Shown here: positions 38,246 through 52,000 of the stretch, piece after piece | How positions within the stretch are numbered: the stretch's first letter is position 1 | Layout of the letters: each line of letters starts with the position of its first letter | NCBI GenBank assembly: GCA_009741485.1 | Contig: CM019218.1 | Span: 33,728,387 to 33,792,386 of the forward strand | Reading direction: 5' to 3' | DNA from: Malurus cyaneus samueli | Taxonomy: Eukaryota; Chordata; Aves; Passeriformes; Maluridae | Length of the DNA stretch: 64,000 bases | Notes under the pieces: model-generated | Databases searched by the model: none | What the model saw: the letters and a program-made list of their open reading frames with translations, nothing else | Told to the model about the DNA's origin: nothing | Translations under genes and position numbers: made by a program

Positions 38246-39149
38246 GGTGACAGTATTGTGATTTGGCCTTGTATGTAAATATTTATTCAAAAACAGAAAA
38301 TTCCCTTAAAGTCTTTGCAACTATGTCAGCGTTGCAGGGTGATCACTGTGTGTTTGTCATAGAGGAGATTTCTGTGCCTGTGTCTAGGCACAGGAAGTAT
38401 AAGTTTTATCTCAGTGACAGGAATGTTTAAATACTGGCCAAAGGACTCTGTTGATGTTCATTGTTATTGCCTGACCTTCTGATAAGTTGTTTCAGAAAAG
38501 ACAGACATGGTAAATAGTGCTAAGAAGCCTTTTTTTCCTCTTTGCTTTAGTTTGGGAGCTGTAAATTGAAGTAACTTGTAGTTTTTTGCACTGGCTGTGT
38601 CTACTATTAGTGAAGCTGAGAGACTTTTTGAAGAAGTTCTCATCTACACTGAGAGCAAAAAGCAAAGAACACCCTGTAAAGCAGTTACTGGAAGGAGTGA
38701 ATTCCAGTTATTGCTTGAGCTTCTGGACTATGCTTGAGACTTTGTATATAAATTCTTTAGTCTCTGGTTCACTTTCCAACAGTGAAGTAAAATCCAGATT
38801 GTTTCAAGATCTGTGTATTGTAAATGCTCTAGAACTGCATTCTGCTCAGGCTGGTACTGTTCTTAAATTACTCTTGGGCCAGAAGTCTTAACACAAGAAC
38901 TAGATTGTACCATACTCACTGTAGACTGTAATATTTGTGTCTAACTTATTTTTTCAGAAACATTATTCAGTAGCAGATTGGTATGAGGGACAAAATGTTG
39001 CAGAAAGAATCTGTGGAGTGGTAATGAAAAGGCAACAGTAGCATATAACCCAATAGAGTGGCTATTTGAGTCCCAACATCCTGGTCTAGCAATACTTACA
39101 AATATGTCATTATTAAGTAGTATGGAGCATGAGATGTAACTACCAGATC

Positions 39150-39190
39150 ATGACAAGCTGATGAATAATTAATGACAAGTTGATGAATAA
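39150..39190 (+). repeat. Two-copy tandem duplication
   Basis: The unit ATGACAAGCTGATGAATAAT (39150-39169) recurs at 39172-39190 as ATGACAAGTTGATGAATAA with one substitution. It is a local duplication with no evident function. Confidence 0.85.
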
Positions 39191-40496
39191 ATCTTGTCTG
39201 CCTAAGGTGTAGTTGAATCTCAGTTAACGGCATAGGTTTACTTAAATGATTATGTGAGTGTTTTTTAGAAACAGATCTGCTGTAGGCTGACAAAACTCCT
39301 AATTCACTTTCACTTGCCAGTGTTGTCTCCCTTGATAACTGTTTTTTCCTTTTTCAAAACATGTGTTTGTATTTATTGTTCATGCATTCATCTGGATTTC
39401 TTGGTCCAGTGTTTTGCTACTTCTGTATTTGGATGTCTTGGGCAGTATTGCTACTGATGTCTTTCTGCAGAGGCTGGATAGAGAGAATCTGAGGTGTTAA
39501 TATTTTTAAACTTGTATTTCTTCTATTTGAAGAGGAGAGCCTAAAAATACTTACACTAGATTTGCACATCCTGTACAGATGTTTATATACTAGTTGAGGT
39601 ACAGAGGGAAGATGGCTTGGGAGAGTTGTGTTTACAGGTCATAGGGAATGAAAAGAGGGTATTTAAAAAGACCCTGCATTCTTTGTATACAGATATAACA
39701 GTACTATTGATTTTTACCTATCTTACATGTGGTACTGGTAGTATGATTTTTATTTACCTTCACTGTCTGTTACCAGGAGAGCTGTACTCATATTATGAGT
39801 ATCTTCACTGTGCTCTTACTTACCAGAATAAAGTTGTGCCTCTGTTCATCTCCATTGCAAACCATTTGCACAGATGTGATTTGTGCTGTACCTATTTTTT
39901 TGTTGGTTCATATAATGTGCTCTGGTTTTACTAACCATACAGCAGGTTTATCTAAAGCAATAGGTTGTAATAAATATCGTGAACCAGTGTGTGTTTCAGT
40001 CATTGTGCAATTAAGCTTTTCTGGGCTGTTGTAGATTTTGTTTTTTATTTGTATATTAGACCTCATTTTCTCCTGGAGGTCAGACCCAATGCAGTGTCTC
40101 AGTATCCCTTTTGCTTTAGTAAATGTAAATCAAATGTGGCCATGTCATCAATTCTCAAGGTAGGTTTTTAAATCTACAAGTTTATACATGCTTGTGAATG
40201 TTCTCAAAATCCCCTAAAACCACTTTTGTATTATGTCTTTGAATAATGTTTTTTCAAGTCTTACACCATTATACCATTAAATAGGTACTTACTGTGAGTA
40301 GTGATATGCTATTTTGGGCTGGGGAGCGATGTTGATACTATGTGACCAAATCAGGAAATGTTTAGACTCACAGGTTTGCAGTTGCTTGGACTATTGGTCA
40401 TAAAGTAGTCTGGTGTTGGAAGCAGAATACAGATCCTGAGTTTTCTCATTCTATAGAAATGGGACAGAGCACAGAGGAAGTTTTTTGTCTCCATGT

Positions 40497-40930
40497 TCAC
40501 AGAATCACAGAATGGGTCAGGTTTATGAGGAACCAGAGTGGTTCATTAGGTGCAAGCTCCCTGCTCAAGCAGGGTCATCCTAAAGCACATGGCACAGGAG
40601 TGCATGCACACGATTCTTGATGATCTCCAGTGAGGGAGACTCCACACCCTCTCATGGCAGCCTGTTCCAGTGCAAGGTCACCTGCACAGTAAATAAGTTC
40701 TTCCTCATTTTCAGATGAAACTTCCTGTGCATCCGTTTGTGCCCTCTGTCCTGTTGCTTGGCACCCCAGAGAAGAGCCTGACTGTGTCCTCTGACCCTTC
40801 TTTCAGATTCTTAAATACATTGATGAAATCCGCTCTGACATCTCTTTTTAAGGCTGAGCAGGCCCAGCTCCTTCAGCCTTTTTTGGTGAGATGCTCCAGT
40901 CCCCTCATTACCTTCATAGCCCTCAACTGG
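40497..40930 (-). mobile_element. CR1 LINE fragment
   Basis: The + strand begins with ACAGAATCACAGAATGG, the reverse complement of the CR1 terminal ATTCTGTG microsatellite. It continues with CTCCCTGCTCAAGCAGGGTC and CACACCCTCTCATGGCAGCC. It ends near CCCCTCATTACCTTCATAGC, a typical CR1 3' segment. The element points left and is 5'-truncated. Confidence 0.92.
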
Positions 40931-41358
40931 GATGAAAGCTAAGTTTTAGCTACATGGCTGACATGCACAGTGACACTGCTTGTGGATGATTGGTTGTTGA
41001 CAATTAAACAATTCTGAAATACTGTTCTAAAGAGTTTTCAGTTTTTCTTAAGAAATTCAAGAGAAATTCTGTAAATGTGAGATCCCTGTGCTAAGTGAGA
41101 CTTCATTGGAAAAGGAGAGGACTGCAGAAGGTAGGTAAGCCTAATTTCTATGCAATTGGGCACTCAAGATAAAAAAGGGTTTGCACACTGCCTGTAATAA
41201 GCTAGAATAAGTGTGATTTCTCCATGTTACTGTACTGTGTGAGGTCACCTCAATTTTCCTGTAATTTATAGTCAAACTGTATTAGATTAAATATTAAAAA
41301 AAAAAATAAAAAAATCACACTTATGGTTCTACAATCTTCTTGAAGATAAATAAAACCT

Positions 41359-41765
41359 GGTATGATAGTCATGGAATGGTTTGGGTTGAAAGGAACCCTA
41401 AAGATATTCTAGATTCAACCCCCCTGCCGTGGGCATGGTTGTCACCCATTAAATCAGTTTCTCATGGCCCCAGCCTAGCACTGAACACTTCCAGGGATGA
41501 GGCATCCGCAACTGTTCTGGGCAACCTGTTCTGGTGCCTCTCTAAGTAAGGAATTTTTTCCTAACATCTAGTCTAAATCTTTCCCCCTTGTCCTGTCAGT
41601 ATCTGCTAATGTAAAAGTCACTCTCCTTTTTTATAAGCGTGCTTTAAATACTGGAAGGCTGCTATGAGGTTTCCCTGGAGCCTTCTCCTGCTCAGTCTGA
41701 ACAGCCCCAGCCCTCTCAGCCTTTCTTCATAGGAGTGGAGCTGCATTCCTTCCCTTCCAGTGCAG
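41359..41765 (-). mobile_element. CR1 LINE fragment
   Basis: Starts TAGTCATGGAATGGTTTGGG and includes CAACCCCCCTGCCGTGGGCA, ACACTTCCAGGGATGAGGCA and TCTCAGCCTTTCTTCATAGG. This is the reverse complement of a CR1 3' region, diverged and 5'-truncated. Confidence 0.92.
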
Positions 41766-42959
41766 TGGTGAGTAGAAAAGCAGAGAAATGGCTTTTTCAG
41801 CCCAGTGTCTGCTATGCCATTTAGTAGCACATGAGAGCTTTACAGCAGTCACTGGCTGTTTCACAATGGAGTTACGTTTGCTTTGAGCCTGTGTTGACTC
41901 TTCATGCTGTGAATTCACCACCTAGTGCTGACTTGTTTGTGTGCAAAATGTCAGTGCTTATGCTTTTATTAATTTTCTCGAATTCTAGTCTGGTGACTTA
42001 CACTAATGACAGGAAATGATTAATGAATGGGACCTTGCTGAGAATGTGTCACATTCTCATGCTTGAGTGCAGCTAGTGACATTTTGCATTACTGGTTTTT
42101 ATACATTTTTTGACAGTTTAATTGTAACACTAAAGTTTGGCACTTGGGCTGCAATTCCAGTTTATAAATTTCAGCTCTTTGATGAAAAATGGCAGCAAGA
42201 CTGTCAACAGCTGTTAATAAGCTACTCATTTTCAGTAAGCTCTTTCCTTCACTAAATAATTTTTTTTTAAGGCATGATAAACTCCTAAAATATCTACCCT
42301 GTTTTTTGAGAACTTTTAGTGTAAGAATCAGGACTGTACTATATGGAAATGAGGAAAAAGGGGAGAATTGTGCAGGCTACTCGTAGTGAGAGAGGACAAG
42401 TGGTGGGGAATTGATATTCCCTGAGGCATCTTATGGCAGACCAAAATACGGTGTTTCCCCTCTGCCTCTCAGAAACAGCTCTGAACAGCTACGGTTGGTG
42501 ACAAATTTGGCTTTACTTCAGGCTTGTAAGAGGGGGAATCCTTTCTGTTTAAAAATACTGGTAGGTTGTGCTGAAGCTCTGAGAAGTGTTTCAAATGGCC
42601 ACAGTTGTATTTGAGGTTGCCGGAACTTTCCAAGAAAACCTGGACTGGGGATTTTGATGTTGCGGCGGGATCACAAAGCGGTGCTTCCTCCTGCCCAGGG
42701 CTTCCCTGCCTGATGCTGCTGTGCTTCCTTTATCTTGTAGCAACATTGGAAAAACCTGCCAGTGAGGTTTCGAGCTGGCTCGTTTGGCAAGTGTGGGCCA
42801 CACCTCCGCTTCTCCCAGCTGGAGCGTGGCCCAGTCCTGCGCGAAACTCCAGAAGAGCCCGGAGCAAACAGCGCTTGGCGGCCAGGCAGCCACGGACTCT
42901 CCTTCTTCTCTGGGTTTCCCTGTCAGATTTTCTGGCACAGACCACAGGACGTTTTTCCC

Positions 42960-43070
42960 ATGTTCCATGAGGTGCTGCGGGGCCCATTTCCACCCCGAGT
43001 GCTGCCTTTTCTGGCAGCTGTGCTTTTCCAAAGGAAGGAGAGGAAAGAGACGGGGTTCTATCACTGGCGG
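42960..43070 (+). CDS. PLA2G4F: PLA2G4F exon 1
   Basis: Thirty-seven codons from ATG 42960 to the donor GTAAGA at 43071. The product has a hydrophobic stretch ([10 protein letters not shown]) followed by a basic cluster (QRKERK) and ends HWR. Human PLA2G4F has the same layout at the same spacing up to PYY in the next exon, which is why I chose this start. It is the first in-frame ATG in a frame open upstream to at least 42762. The ATG context is poor (CCCATGT). The surrounding GC-rich 42.6-43.1 kb is the likely promoter region. Confidence 0.8.
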
Positions 43071-46000
43071 GTAAGACAAACCGTGGGGCTCCTTGAGATG
43101 CCATTCCTGATGTGCTCGCGAGCGACTTCCTGGTGCTGCACGTGTGGAAAACCAGTCCTGCACTTCCACAGGAATTAATAAGTTTATTGTTATCCAAATT
43201 TTCATTCCCTAAGGATAATATTAATGGGATTTCAGGCTTTTATTAAATTTCGGGTCTGTGTGAGGAAATGCAGAGTAGGTCTGTGTTTCCTTCGGTTTTG
43301 GGGGGCAGAATTAAGCTAATACCAAGTCCTTTTTGGGGGTAGAGTCTAGAATACTGTATTTTTCATTAGTTGAGACAAAATCATGCTTAAGTGTTTTCTT
43401 TCAAAATATCCTTGATTACAGTTGTCTTCTTTTCTGCTCTCTATCTTATTTTACAGGGATTTATGATCTCAAGTAGACCAAGACTAATGATAGCTGTGCA
43501 ACCACAACAGATAAAGTGGTTTTGGTGTGTTTGACCTTTAATTGGAGTGAAATAATTTCATTGTGTAAGATGGTCAGGCCAGTAACTTAAATTTTGAATT
43601 TTGTGAAGGAGCCTTTGGCTGGAGATCTGATCTATGAGCTGATCATCCTTGCTGTGTCCTGTCATGCCAACCCCTCAATGTACAACTTTAAGTTGTGGTG
43701 ACCATTAAATGTCCCAAGACAATTTGCTGCTTGTATACCTTTCTGTACTTCTGCTTGCCAGGTGATAAAAATAATCTTGCTGACTTTTGAATGTTATTGT
43801 TTAGTACTTGGGTAGAAGAGGCTAGTGTTAGCCTCCATTCACCTGTAAACCATTAAAATGTATTCACTCAGGTGCTCGCTACTTAAGTAATAATAAGAAA
43901 ATAACATAGCCGGATTTTGCTGGCTGTAGGGAGAGATTTTGTATTGACTAAATGATAACTGAGCAAGAGGTGGAGCGGAAGATGACCCTTTTGGCTTTGC
44001 AAGTGAATTTAGTATGACCAAATCTCTTTAATTTTCCAGAGTTTAGCCTTGGTTTCACTCCCAAAGGCAAACAACAATGAACTGGGAGTGAACACAGTGT
44101 TTGCCACTGTGACTGAGCTGCTGGCACTGTTCATCTCCTGGCTGATTGTAAATCCTGCCTGCCAGAAGGCCGTGGTTCTTAGGGCTGTGGGGCTCCTTTC
44201 ACACCTGCAGAAATATTCTCATGAGGGAGGGAGGACAGTGCAAGGGGTGCCCAGGAAAGCCAGGGCTTTGCTTTGGGGTTTAAAAGCAAATTTGTGACAC
44301 TGCTCACAAAGAGGGCAATGATGGGCAGCAGTTTTTCTTTGGGAGCAGGAACAAGATGGGGAGAAAATGTTCCATTGGTAAACCGGACACTTCTTTGGGC
44401 TTCCTGATGTTCCCAGCAGCTGTGAACACAAATTATGTCTTAGAAGTTACATTTTTATTTGCTATAATAAGACAACATTTTTGTAACTAATCTGGCAGGC
44501 TTATGGTGAGTCCTCTGCAGACAACTGAGGGCTGTGGAGTGGATCCCAGCACTTAGATCCCACTGTGTAAAGGCAATTATCCTGGATTTCATGAGAGTAA
44601 AGGCTACTGGGTCCTGTAGCTGGGATGTCTTGTTTTACAGTGGCTTCCAACTGCATCAGCATCTTCAGTTTAGATAGAAGGTGTATGGACAGCTGTTTGC
44701 AAGGTTAAGTATGTGAAAATTGAGCCTTGTTCCTTTTTTTAGGATTTAAAGGAGGCTTTTCTTTTTTTTTGCTTCAGGTGCACTCCTGAGCTCTGGAAAA
44801 GCAGTGATTCTGAAAAATCCTGCAAATGCAAAGCAGAAGTTAGCTGCTTGCATCAGTCACATAGAGTGGTGTGCTGTCGTGTATACTGGTACAGGCAGAG
44901 CTGTCATCATTGTTTCCTGTTTCCCATAAGGATTTCTTGCCTGCCTTTCCCCTGATCATTCAGACAGAGCATATCTGGTACTCCCATGCTTCGTTACTCT
45001 GCAAGCTCACCTGGCAACATGCTGTGACCTTGCTGTGCCTTTGATAAAAGATAAACATAAAAGGCACACGAGAAGGTTTTGGCATAACTGATCACACTGG
45101 CTTGGGAAAAGTGAAAGTTCTGTTGAGTTATATGTCTTAAAATATAATGTAATGGGTGTGGAAAACATCAGTTGTGTAACGACTGGCTGCAAATCAAGGA
45201 TCTTAGAGACCTTTGGAAAGGACTCCCTTTTGAACATGTTGACATTATTGACAGATGGTGTGCAATGAAGATAGGATTGGCTGTCTTCATGGTGTTCTCT
45301 GCTTCCTCTGCTGATAGTGTCTAATTTCCAGGTGATAGCCGGGCTATGTGAGTGAAGGTTGCATTCCCAGCCATAGGGGTGTGATTTTGTAGCTTCATGT
45401 CCCAACAAATGGAAGTGTTGCGACAACTTTAGGAAGTTGGTGAGAATAACATAGGGAATCTTGAGTTTCTCCCAATAATCCATTCCCCGACTTGATGAGT
45501 TAGAAAGGAGGTCAGGCTTTGCCTGAGAAACTTGTCAGGTATTGAATAAAAGGGAAGTGGTTGGAAAAAGTTTAATCAGTAAACAAACCAGCATCTGAAG
45601 GGTAGGACTCACGGTGAAATTCCATGTAAAGGCAAGTCTTGTTAACAGAAACAAATAAAGGAATGACTGTCTTCAGCATGTCAGTGCTGCAAATAAGTGT
45701 CCTTTAAGATTAATAATTGTATAACTGGAGTTTATTTGCTCAAATTTAGTTTGGTATCTGCATGTGCAGTATCTTAGGAGACTCGTGTAGTTTTTGCTCT
45801 TTGCTTGTTGGTCAGGGTGGGTGGTACTTACTTAGTGCAAAAATGTCCAATATATTGTGTATGCCTTGGCTTTATTGTGTTGTTCAAACCCTGTTTTGCA
45901 AAAGCTGGCAAGTATCTCCAAGAGATGAAAAATAAGGAAAACTCACCAAGCACGTGACTGCTTAACGAGCACAGTGTAATTCCATTTATCAGATAAGGAA

Positions 46001-49000
46001 CGTTCAAGGAGAGTGTAACAGATGAGGGTTCACTGGTTTCTGTGAGATCCCAGTTAGTGATAGATAGGGCCTGCATTTTTATATAATATTTCAAGAATCA
46101 TAGAATTAAAGAATACTTTGAGTTGGAAGGGGCCTTAAAAGTCACCTGGATACAACCCCCATGCCCTGGGCAGGGACACCTTCCACTAGACCAGGTTTCT
46201 TAGAGCTCCTTCCAGCCTGGCCTTGCACACTTCCAGGAACTGGGCATTCACAGCTTCTTGGGCAACCTCTTCCAGTGCCACATGTGTCAGTCTGCAGTGG
46301 TTTTTTTGTAAGTGAAGATCCTGTTGAATTCAATAGTAAATGAGTACTTAGCAATCTAAAATGAAACTCCGGTCCCAAGCCAACCATGCTGAAAATTATG
46401 AACGTGAAGTAATGACCATTTGTGAAAAGCATTTTAAAACTGTCACTTAAGAATAGAAAAAGTTCTTAGATGGCCAGGATTGTGTCACAACTGACAAAAA
46501 TGAGGCAGAAACCCATTCTGTTCCTGAGCCTTACACAGTTACTTCTGTGCAGTGTCTGTACTAAATCACCTCAAGCTGTTCTCTCATCTCCTGCCCTCCC
46601 CCACTTATCCTTCATAGTCTCAGATCTAGTCAGACCTCTTTTTTCCACTTCACATCTTGGCATTTAGATACTAATATTACTTTCCAAAAATAGTCTCCCA
46701 GAAGCTTTCAAGAGTAAGGATTACATTTTTATCTATGCTGGTAAAGTGACATGCACACTTAGAGTGCTGATACCAATAACAGTCCAAAATTAAAGTAATT
46801 TCTTACTCAAACTGCCATGAAGTATTTTGTTGAGAAAGTGTTTTGGCTTTTTTTTTTTCCTCATTGTAAACAGCCTATGCCTTCTATGTCTTTACACCCT
46901 GCTGTTAAGATTCTTGCCATGTCTGCTTTTACTCAAACATTCATGTGCCCTTGGCCAGAACTCTTAAACTGGCTGTCATGAATGTGTTTGAGCAGTTTTA
47001 GCATCTGTTTATCCCTCAGCAAGAATGCACTAACAAAGCAATTAAAAACTGATCTATAATTGGAGGAATCCCTAAAGACTTGCTTTCTGAAGTCCATGAA
47101 GACTTGCCCTAAGACATCACTCATTGTGTTGCTGAAAGGGAATTGTATTTCCTTCTAGACTCCTTTAGTCATCCTCCGGAATGTTAAAAGTGCTGCATGT
47201 GTTCCCAGACTGATTTGTTAACAGCTTATTTTGGGCTGCTGCTCTGATACATTTCTCTGGTCTAACACACAGAACAGGCACTGCAACTGAGCTAAATGCT
47301 GAGCTTGTTTTTCTCTTTTCAGTGGGAAAAGCACCCTTACTACAACCTCACAGTAAAAGTCCTCCGAGCCAGAAACATCAAGGGTACAGATGTGTGTAAG
47401 TATTTAATCAAGGTGCTGTGAAAACAGCATTGTTAAAGGAGCCTCTTACCTACACATACTGCATTGCCTTTATGTCTCAACAAAAGTTTCTCATGTAAAG
47501 CATTTAAGTATATAATATAAAGTATATTATATTATATATATATTTTGAAAGCTTTACATGAGGCCAAGCTGCAGATTAGGCAGTTGCAGCTGTTCTTACT
47601 TTGCAGAGCAAGATCAAGCCCTGGTGATGTTTTGCTTCCCTGCTCTTTTATCTGTTCTACTGTGGCCCACTCTGTGCTCCTTTCTCTGGATTCCAACCCC
47701 TGGTCATGGCAAGTTTCACTCTTGCTCCTGCTGAACAGTCTGCTTGAGCCTGGAAGTAGAAATCTTCAACTCCAGCTTCCAAATATTTGTTTTCATTAAC
47801 GGCTTTTGCTTCAGAAGTCCAGCCTCATATTTGCACTTTTCTGTGATACAGTGAGACCTAGAAAATGCGGAGCTCATGGGAAGGGGTATGTTTGAATAAA
47901 GTTTTCTGGCATCTCTCTCATTCTCATTCTAGTGTCCAAGGCAGACTGCTACGTGGAACTAAAGCTGCCTACGGCATCTCCCCGAGTTTCCCGAACTCAG
48001 GTTGTTGACAACTCTGAGAACCCAGAATGGAATGAAACTTTCCAATATCGAATCCATAGTGCTGTCAAGGTAAGAACCCTTTTTGGAGCTGGTTGTACCA
48101 CCTGTATTTGCAAACTGGCTTGCTTTTCATCTTTCATTCAAAACCAGGGGTTCTTTATTACCCTCAAAACCTGTGCTTCTTGTAAGGTGTCAGCAGTCTT
48201 TAGTGGTGCAAAAAGCTCTGCTCTGCATGTCCAGCAATACAAACTGCTGTGCTTAACTGCACTCTCATGTAAATTGCAGCTGGATTTTTCCATAAACGTC
48301 CTTCTGATGCAACTCAGAAGTTATGGCATGACCTGGTGGAGTTCAAGGAAATTCCTTGATCGAGCAGGTTTCTGTTTGATGTTTGCTTCTTTCACAGGAG
48401 CTGAATTTCTACTCACTGCCTTTTAGTTCATTTAGTCTAGTTTTGCCATCAGTTTCTATGATCCAGAAAACCAAAATTCAGACTCTTGTATAGAGACTGT
48501 ACATCTGCTGTCTGTGTAGGACTTAATACAGTATTTAAAAAGTGTCCAGCTTTTATTCTCCAAGTAGACACTAATGGTAGGGGGAAGGAAACTGTTCCTT
48601 AAAAGATCAGTTTTAGTGTGGCACTCTTGCTTTGAATAATATCCTAAGCACTCAAGCTTTGGGATAAGGTGCCTGTCAACAAGAAACTATCCCCTTCACT
48701 GGAGTGCCTTTCCACAATGGTTGGTGACAGATGTGGAAAGGCACTTGATTTGAATAATAGGAAAATGGAAAGCTAAGCTCTGGAGTGTGTGAGCTCCTGA
48801 GGCCTCAGTCTGGTTAGTGCTGGAGACTGCCAGCGCAATTCCAGGTTCAGCCTTGTCTCCTTGGGAACTTGTTGCTGCAAGGCTGTTTTTAGGGTGCTGT
48901 GTGTCTTCATTGTGTCTATTTTAGTCACTTTCTCTTGAATTTACCAGCTCTGAGACAGTGCTGAGCAGGAAGTGATTGGTCCTGGACTGCACCATCCTGA

Positions 49001-52000
49001 AAGAGTGGAAATTGGTATTGCTTCCCTGGGCAAATCTGTGCTGAAGCTGGTGGATGATGTTGCCACGAGTTCAGCGGGGGCCTCCCTCTGCTGGGAAGCT
49101 GAGAAAATGCTTCAGCTAAATGGTGTCAGCCAGGAAGGAGCATTCTTTGCTTAACTATGCTGCAAGCCCTGCTGAAAATCCTGAATTTTCATCGGGATTG
49201 AAAGGGAGAAGGGTGCTGATGAATACACAAAGTGTCTATTGTATACAACTACCCAGGTTTATCGAAGTGATTCTGCTCTTTCATCTTAGGCTGCTGTTTT
49301 CTGCTTGCTTTTAGAACGTTCTGGAGCTGACTCTCTATGACAAGGATGTCCTGGTCAGTGATGAGCTCACCTCCATCGTCTTTGATGTGGGGGGCATGAA
49401 GCTGGGCCAGCCCCTGCTGCGCACCTTCAGGCTGAACCCCGAGGTCAGTGCCTGCCTGGGCTGCAGCTCATCCTGTGCACATCTGGCAGCACTTGCTGCT
49501 TGATTTGTTTGTGCTGGAGGAGCCAGATGGGGAAAATGAATCAGTTAGTGATGACAGCACAAATGGTTTTACTGACAACTGACATGTTTCCAGGTTCTCT
49601 AGTAACTTTGTGTATGTTTCCCATAGTCCTTGGGATGCTCCAGCTAAATAAAATTTAGAATTACTGCTGCCTCCCAGAAGATGTTGAAACATCTTTAAAG
49701 GGAGTTAATTTTTCATGTAACTTAGAGGAGCATAAACTGGTTTTAAAATGAAAGGCATTTGCAGTCATTGAGGGGACTGCAGGCTGTCTTATTTAGCTTG
49801 TCATCATCACTTTGCAAAAAAGAAGTTTATTGCTGCAAAAATTACCTCTATGTCTACTAAGCTAAAAGCCTGAGAGAAGCTTACTTTCTCTGGATTAATT
49901 CAGTACGTTTAATCCCTGTTTCATGTGGATGTCACTGGTGCACATCAGCTCTCTCAAGCCCTGTGCAGCTGTTTGTGGATTCACAGGACAGCTGTTTTAC
50001 GTGGGTAAAGCCATATCACCACTCTGGTCTATTTTGTAATGCCACAAACACATTGCTACAATAGGTCTGGAGTAAAGGTGAGCTAAGGATGTGTTTTCTT
50101 GAGAAATTTGCCTTCAGTGCTGTTGGTGTGGCCAGGAGCAGACTAACCGGGGTGCAGCTCACAGGGAGCTGCTGGGCAGTGCCACAGACACTCCAAAAGA
50201 TTTATGATCATGGGAAAAGGCTTAGTAACTCCCTGTTCCCACTAACTCTGCCCATTTGCTGAACACTTAAATCATCTTGATCCTCAGGGATGGGAAATTT
50301 CAATTTCAGCAAAGAAAATGATTCAAATAGTCTTCTACTTGGTTGTTTTAAAAGGTTAGATCTGTTATTTATTTTAAGCTGCAGGAGGAGAAAAGACTGG
50401 CTGGGACAATGTCTGTAGAGGATGAAATCAGCAAAGAGTTAAGAGTGCAGGCTGCTGAATGAAATAAGAAATGGGAAAAGGGAGGGAGGAAGCCCAAAGC
50501 CTCATGTATAAGCTGTTTGCAGAGGTGATGCTGCTGTGGCACCTGAGCCAGAGGAGGGTTTTTTTGTCTCATTAGCAGAGTGATGGATCTGAGAGCCTGC
50601 TCTCACTTTTGTGTGCTTGTGTCTTCAAATGTAGATGTGTCTGGTCATGTAGGACATGTCCAAGACAAGAGGAATATTTAAAGGCCAAAGGCTAAATTTA
50701 ACCATTTCAGAGTTTAACTGGAACATTTGTAAAAGGAACAAACCCAGTTATTTTAACAGGACGTTACTGTAACTGTAGCAGGAGGAAAGCTTAATCTCTT
50801 GGAAAGATGTCTCATAATTATATATTCAGGATCAAGGGTCACCAATGTTTGACTTTTATTTTCAAAGGCTAATGAAGAGCTGGATGTAGAGTTTTACTTG
50901 GAGAAATGGTGAGTCCTTCCTGAACAGCTGAATGAACTTGTGCCCTGCAGATACGTTGTCACTGGATTATTCTGTGTAGGACAGTCTTGCCCATAAAAAG
51001 TCTGATGCTCTGTAGTTCTCTGTGGTGTTTGAGTTGATTCACTAATGCTTGATCACAAATATCCTTAGTTCTCCAGTCACCAAAATTTTTGGGGTACCAA
51101 AATAGAAATAAAATTTTGCTGGACTTCATGGGAAGGAGTGAACACTTTATGGATTAGATATTTAGTGGTGGAAAATGTTGACAGTTATTCTTGCAAAATA
51201 CACAAACGAGTACTTTATGTATCTGATAGTCTGTGTAGCTCAGCTCTTCTCAAGGTTATCAAAATAACTGAGATGGGAAGATCTTACAGCACGTGCTTAT
51301 ATTTGCAGATGAAGATTTTTCTTCAGTTTTTCCCAGCTCCCATTATTTTGTGAAGGGAAATATACTTGGTGTTTGCCTGGATCTCCCACAATGGGGACCT
51401 TTTTGCCCCGCTGCTTGAGTTGTAAAGTAGGATGAAGCAAAATTAAAACAAATCATCACTAAAAATAAATCTCTTGCTTTCACAGCTCAGATGTCCCTAC
51501 ACAGGTATTGACCAACGGAGTCCTTGTGGTGAGTAATGGAAGTCAGAATCATGTGTTGTGATTTACTCCTGAAGATAAATTTTCAGTAGAAAGAGAAGAA
51601 TTGTTGAGTGTTACAGTCCTGCTTCCAAATAGCTCCTATTGTCTCCAGGATATACCTCTCTTTTCTTTTTTTAAATCTGCTGATTTAAAAATCTCCCCCA
51701 AATTTTAAATTTGATCCCAACTTATGGAAAGGTGCGTTTTTTTATTTTGAGATTTTTGTTTGGTTCATTGTTTCCCCAGCAAGGTTGCTATAAAAATTGT
51801 AAAAAATGTCTTTAAGAGGCAAGTGAGTCTTGAAGATTGTACTGTTTTCTAGCCTAGATGCCGGCCAGGGAGAGTCCCTCTTCTTTTTTTAACACATACT
51901 ATTTCTAAACTTTTGTGAGTGCCATTAGTGAGCAGGTGATGGCTTCCTGTTCTCAATCAAAAAAATCAGCAACAAAATCAGCAAAAAATCCTGTCCAACT

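Larger units (their letters stand above)
38250..42900. other. Spacer between VPS39 and PLA2G4F
   Basis: Apart from two CR1 fragments (40497-40930 and 41359-41765), a small tandem duplication (39150-39190) and an A-rich run (41287-41317), no gene is recognised. A 101-codon open frame at 38586-38891 has no family resemblance I know and no clear splice context. Confidence 0.65.

Noticed and set aside
38586..38891. 101-codon open frame downstream of VPS39
   Set aside because: It has no resemblance to a known family, lies just after the VPS39 polyA site in AT-rich sequence and has no supporting splice or promoter signal.
42591..43205. Minus-strand open frame of 204 codons
   Set aside because: It is antisense to PLA2G4F exon 1 and its GC-rich flank, with no recognisable family. 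The plus-strand reading matches the human zeta N-terminus.
44041..44297. Possible extra PLA2G4F exon in intron 1 (after TTTTCCAG at 44033-44040)
   Set aside because: Exon 1 joins exon 2 in frame with gapless match to human zeta, so no extra exon is needed. The open block matches nothing I recognise.
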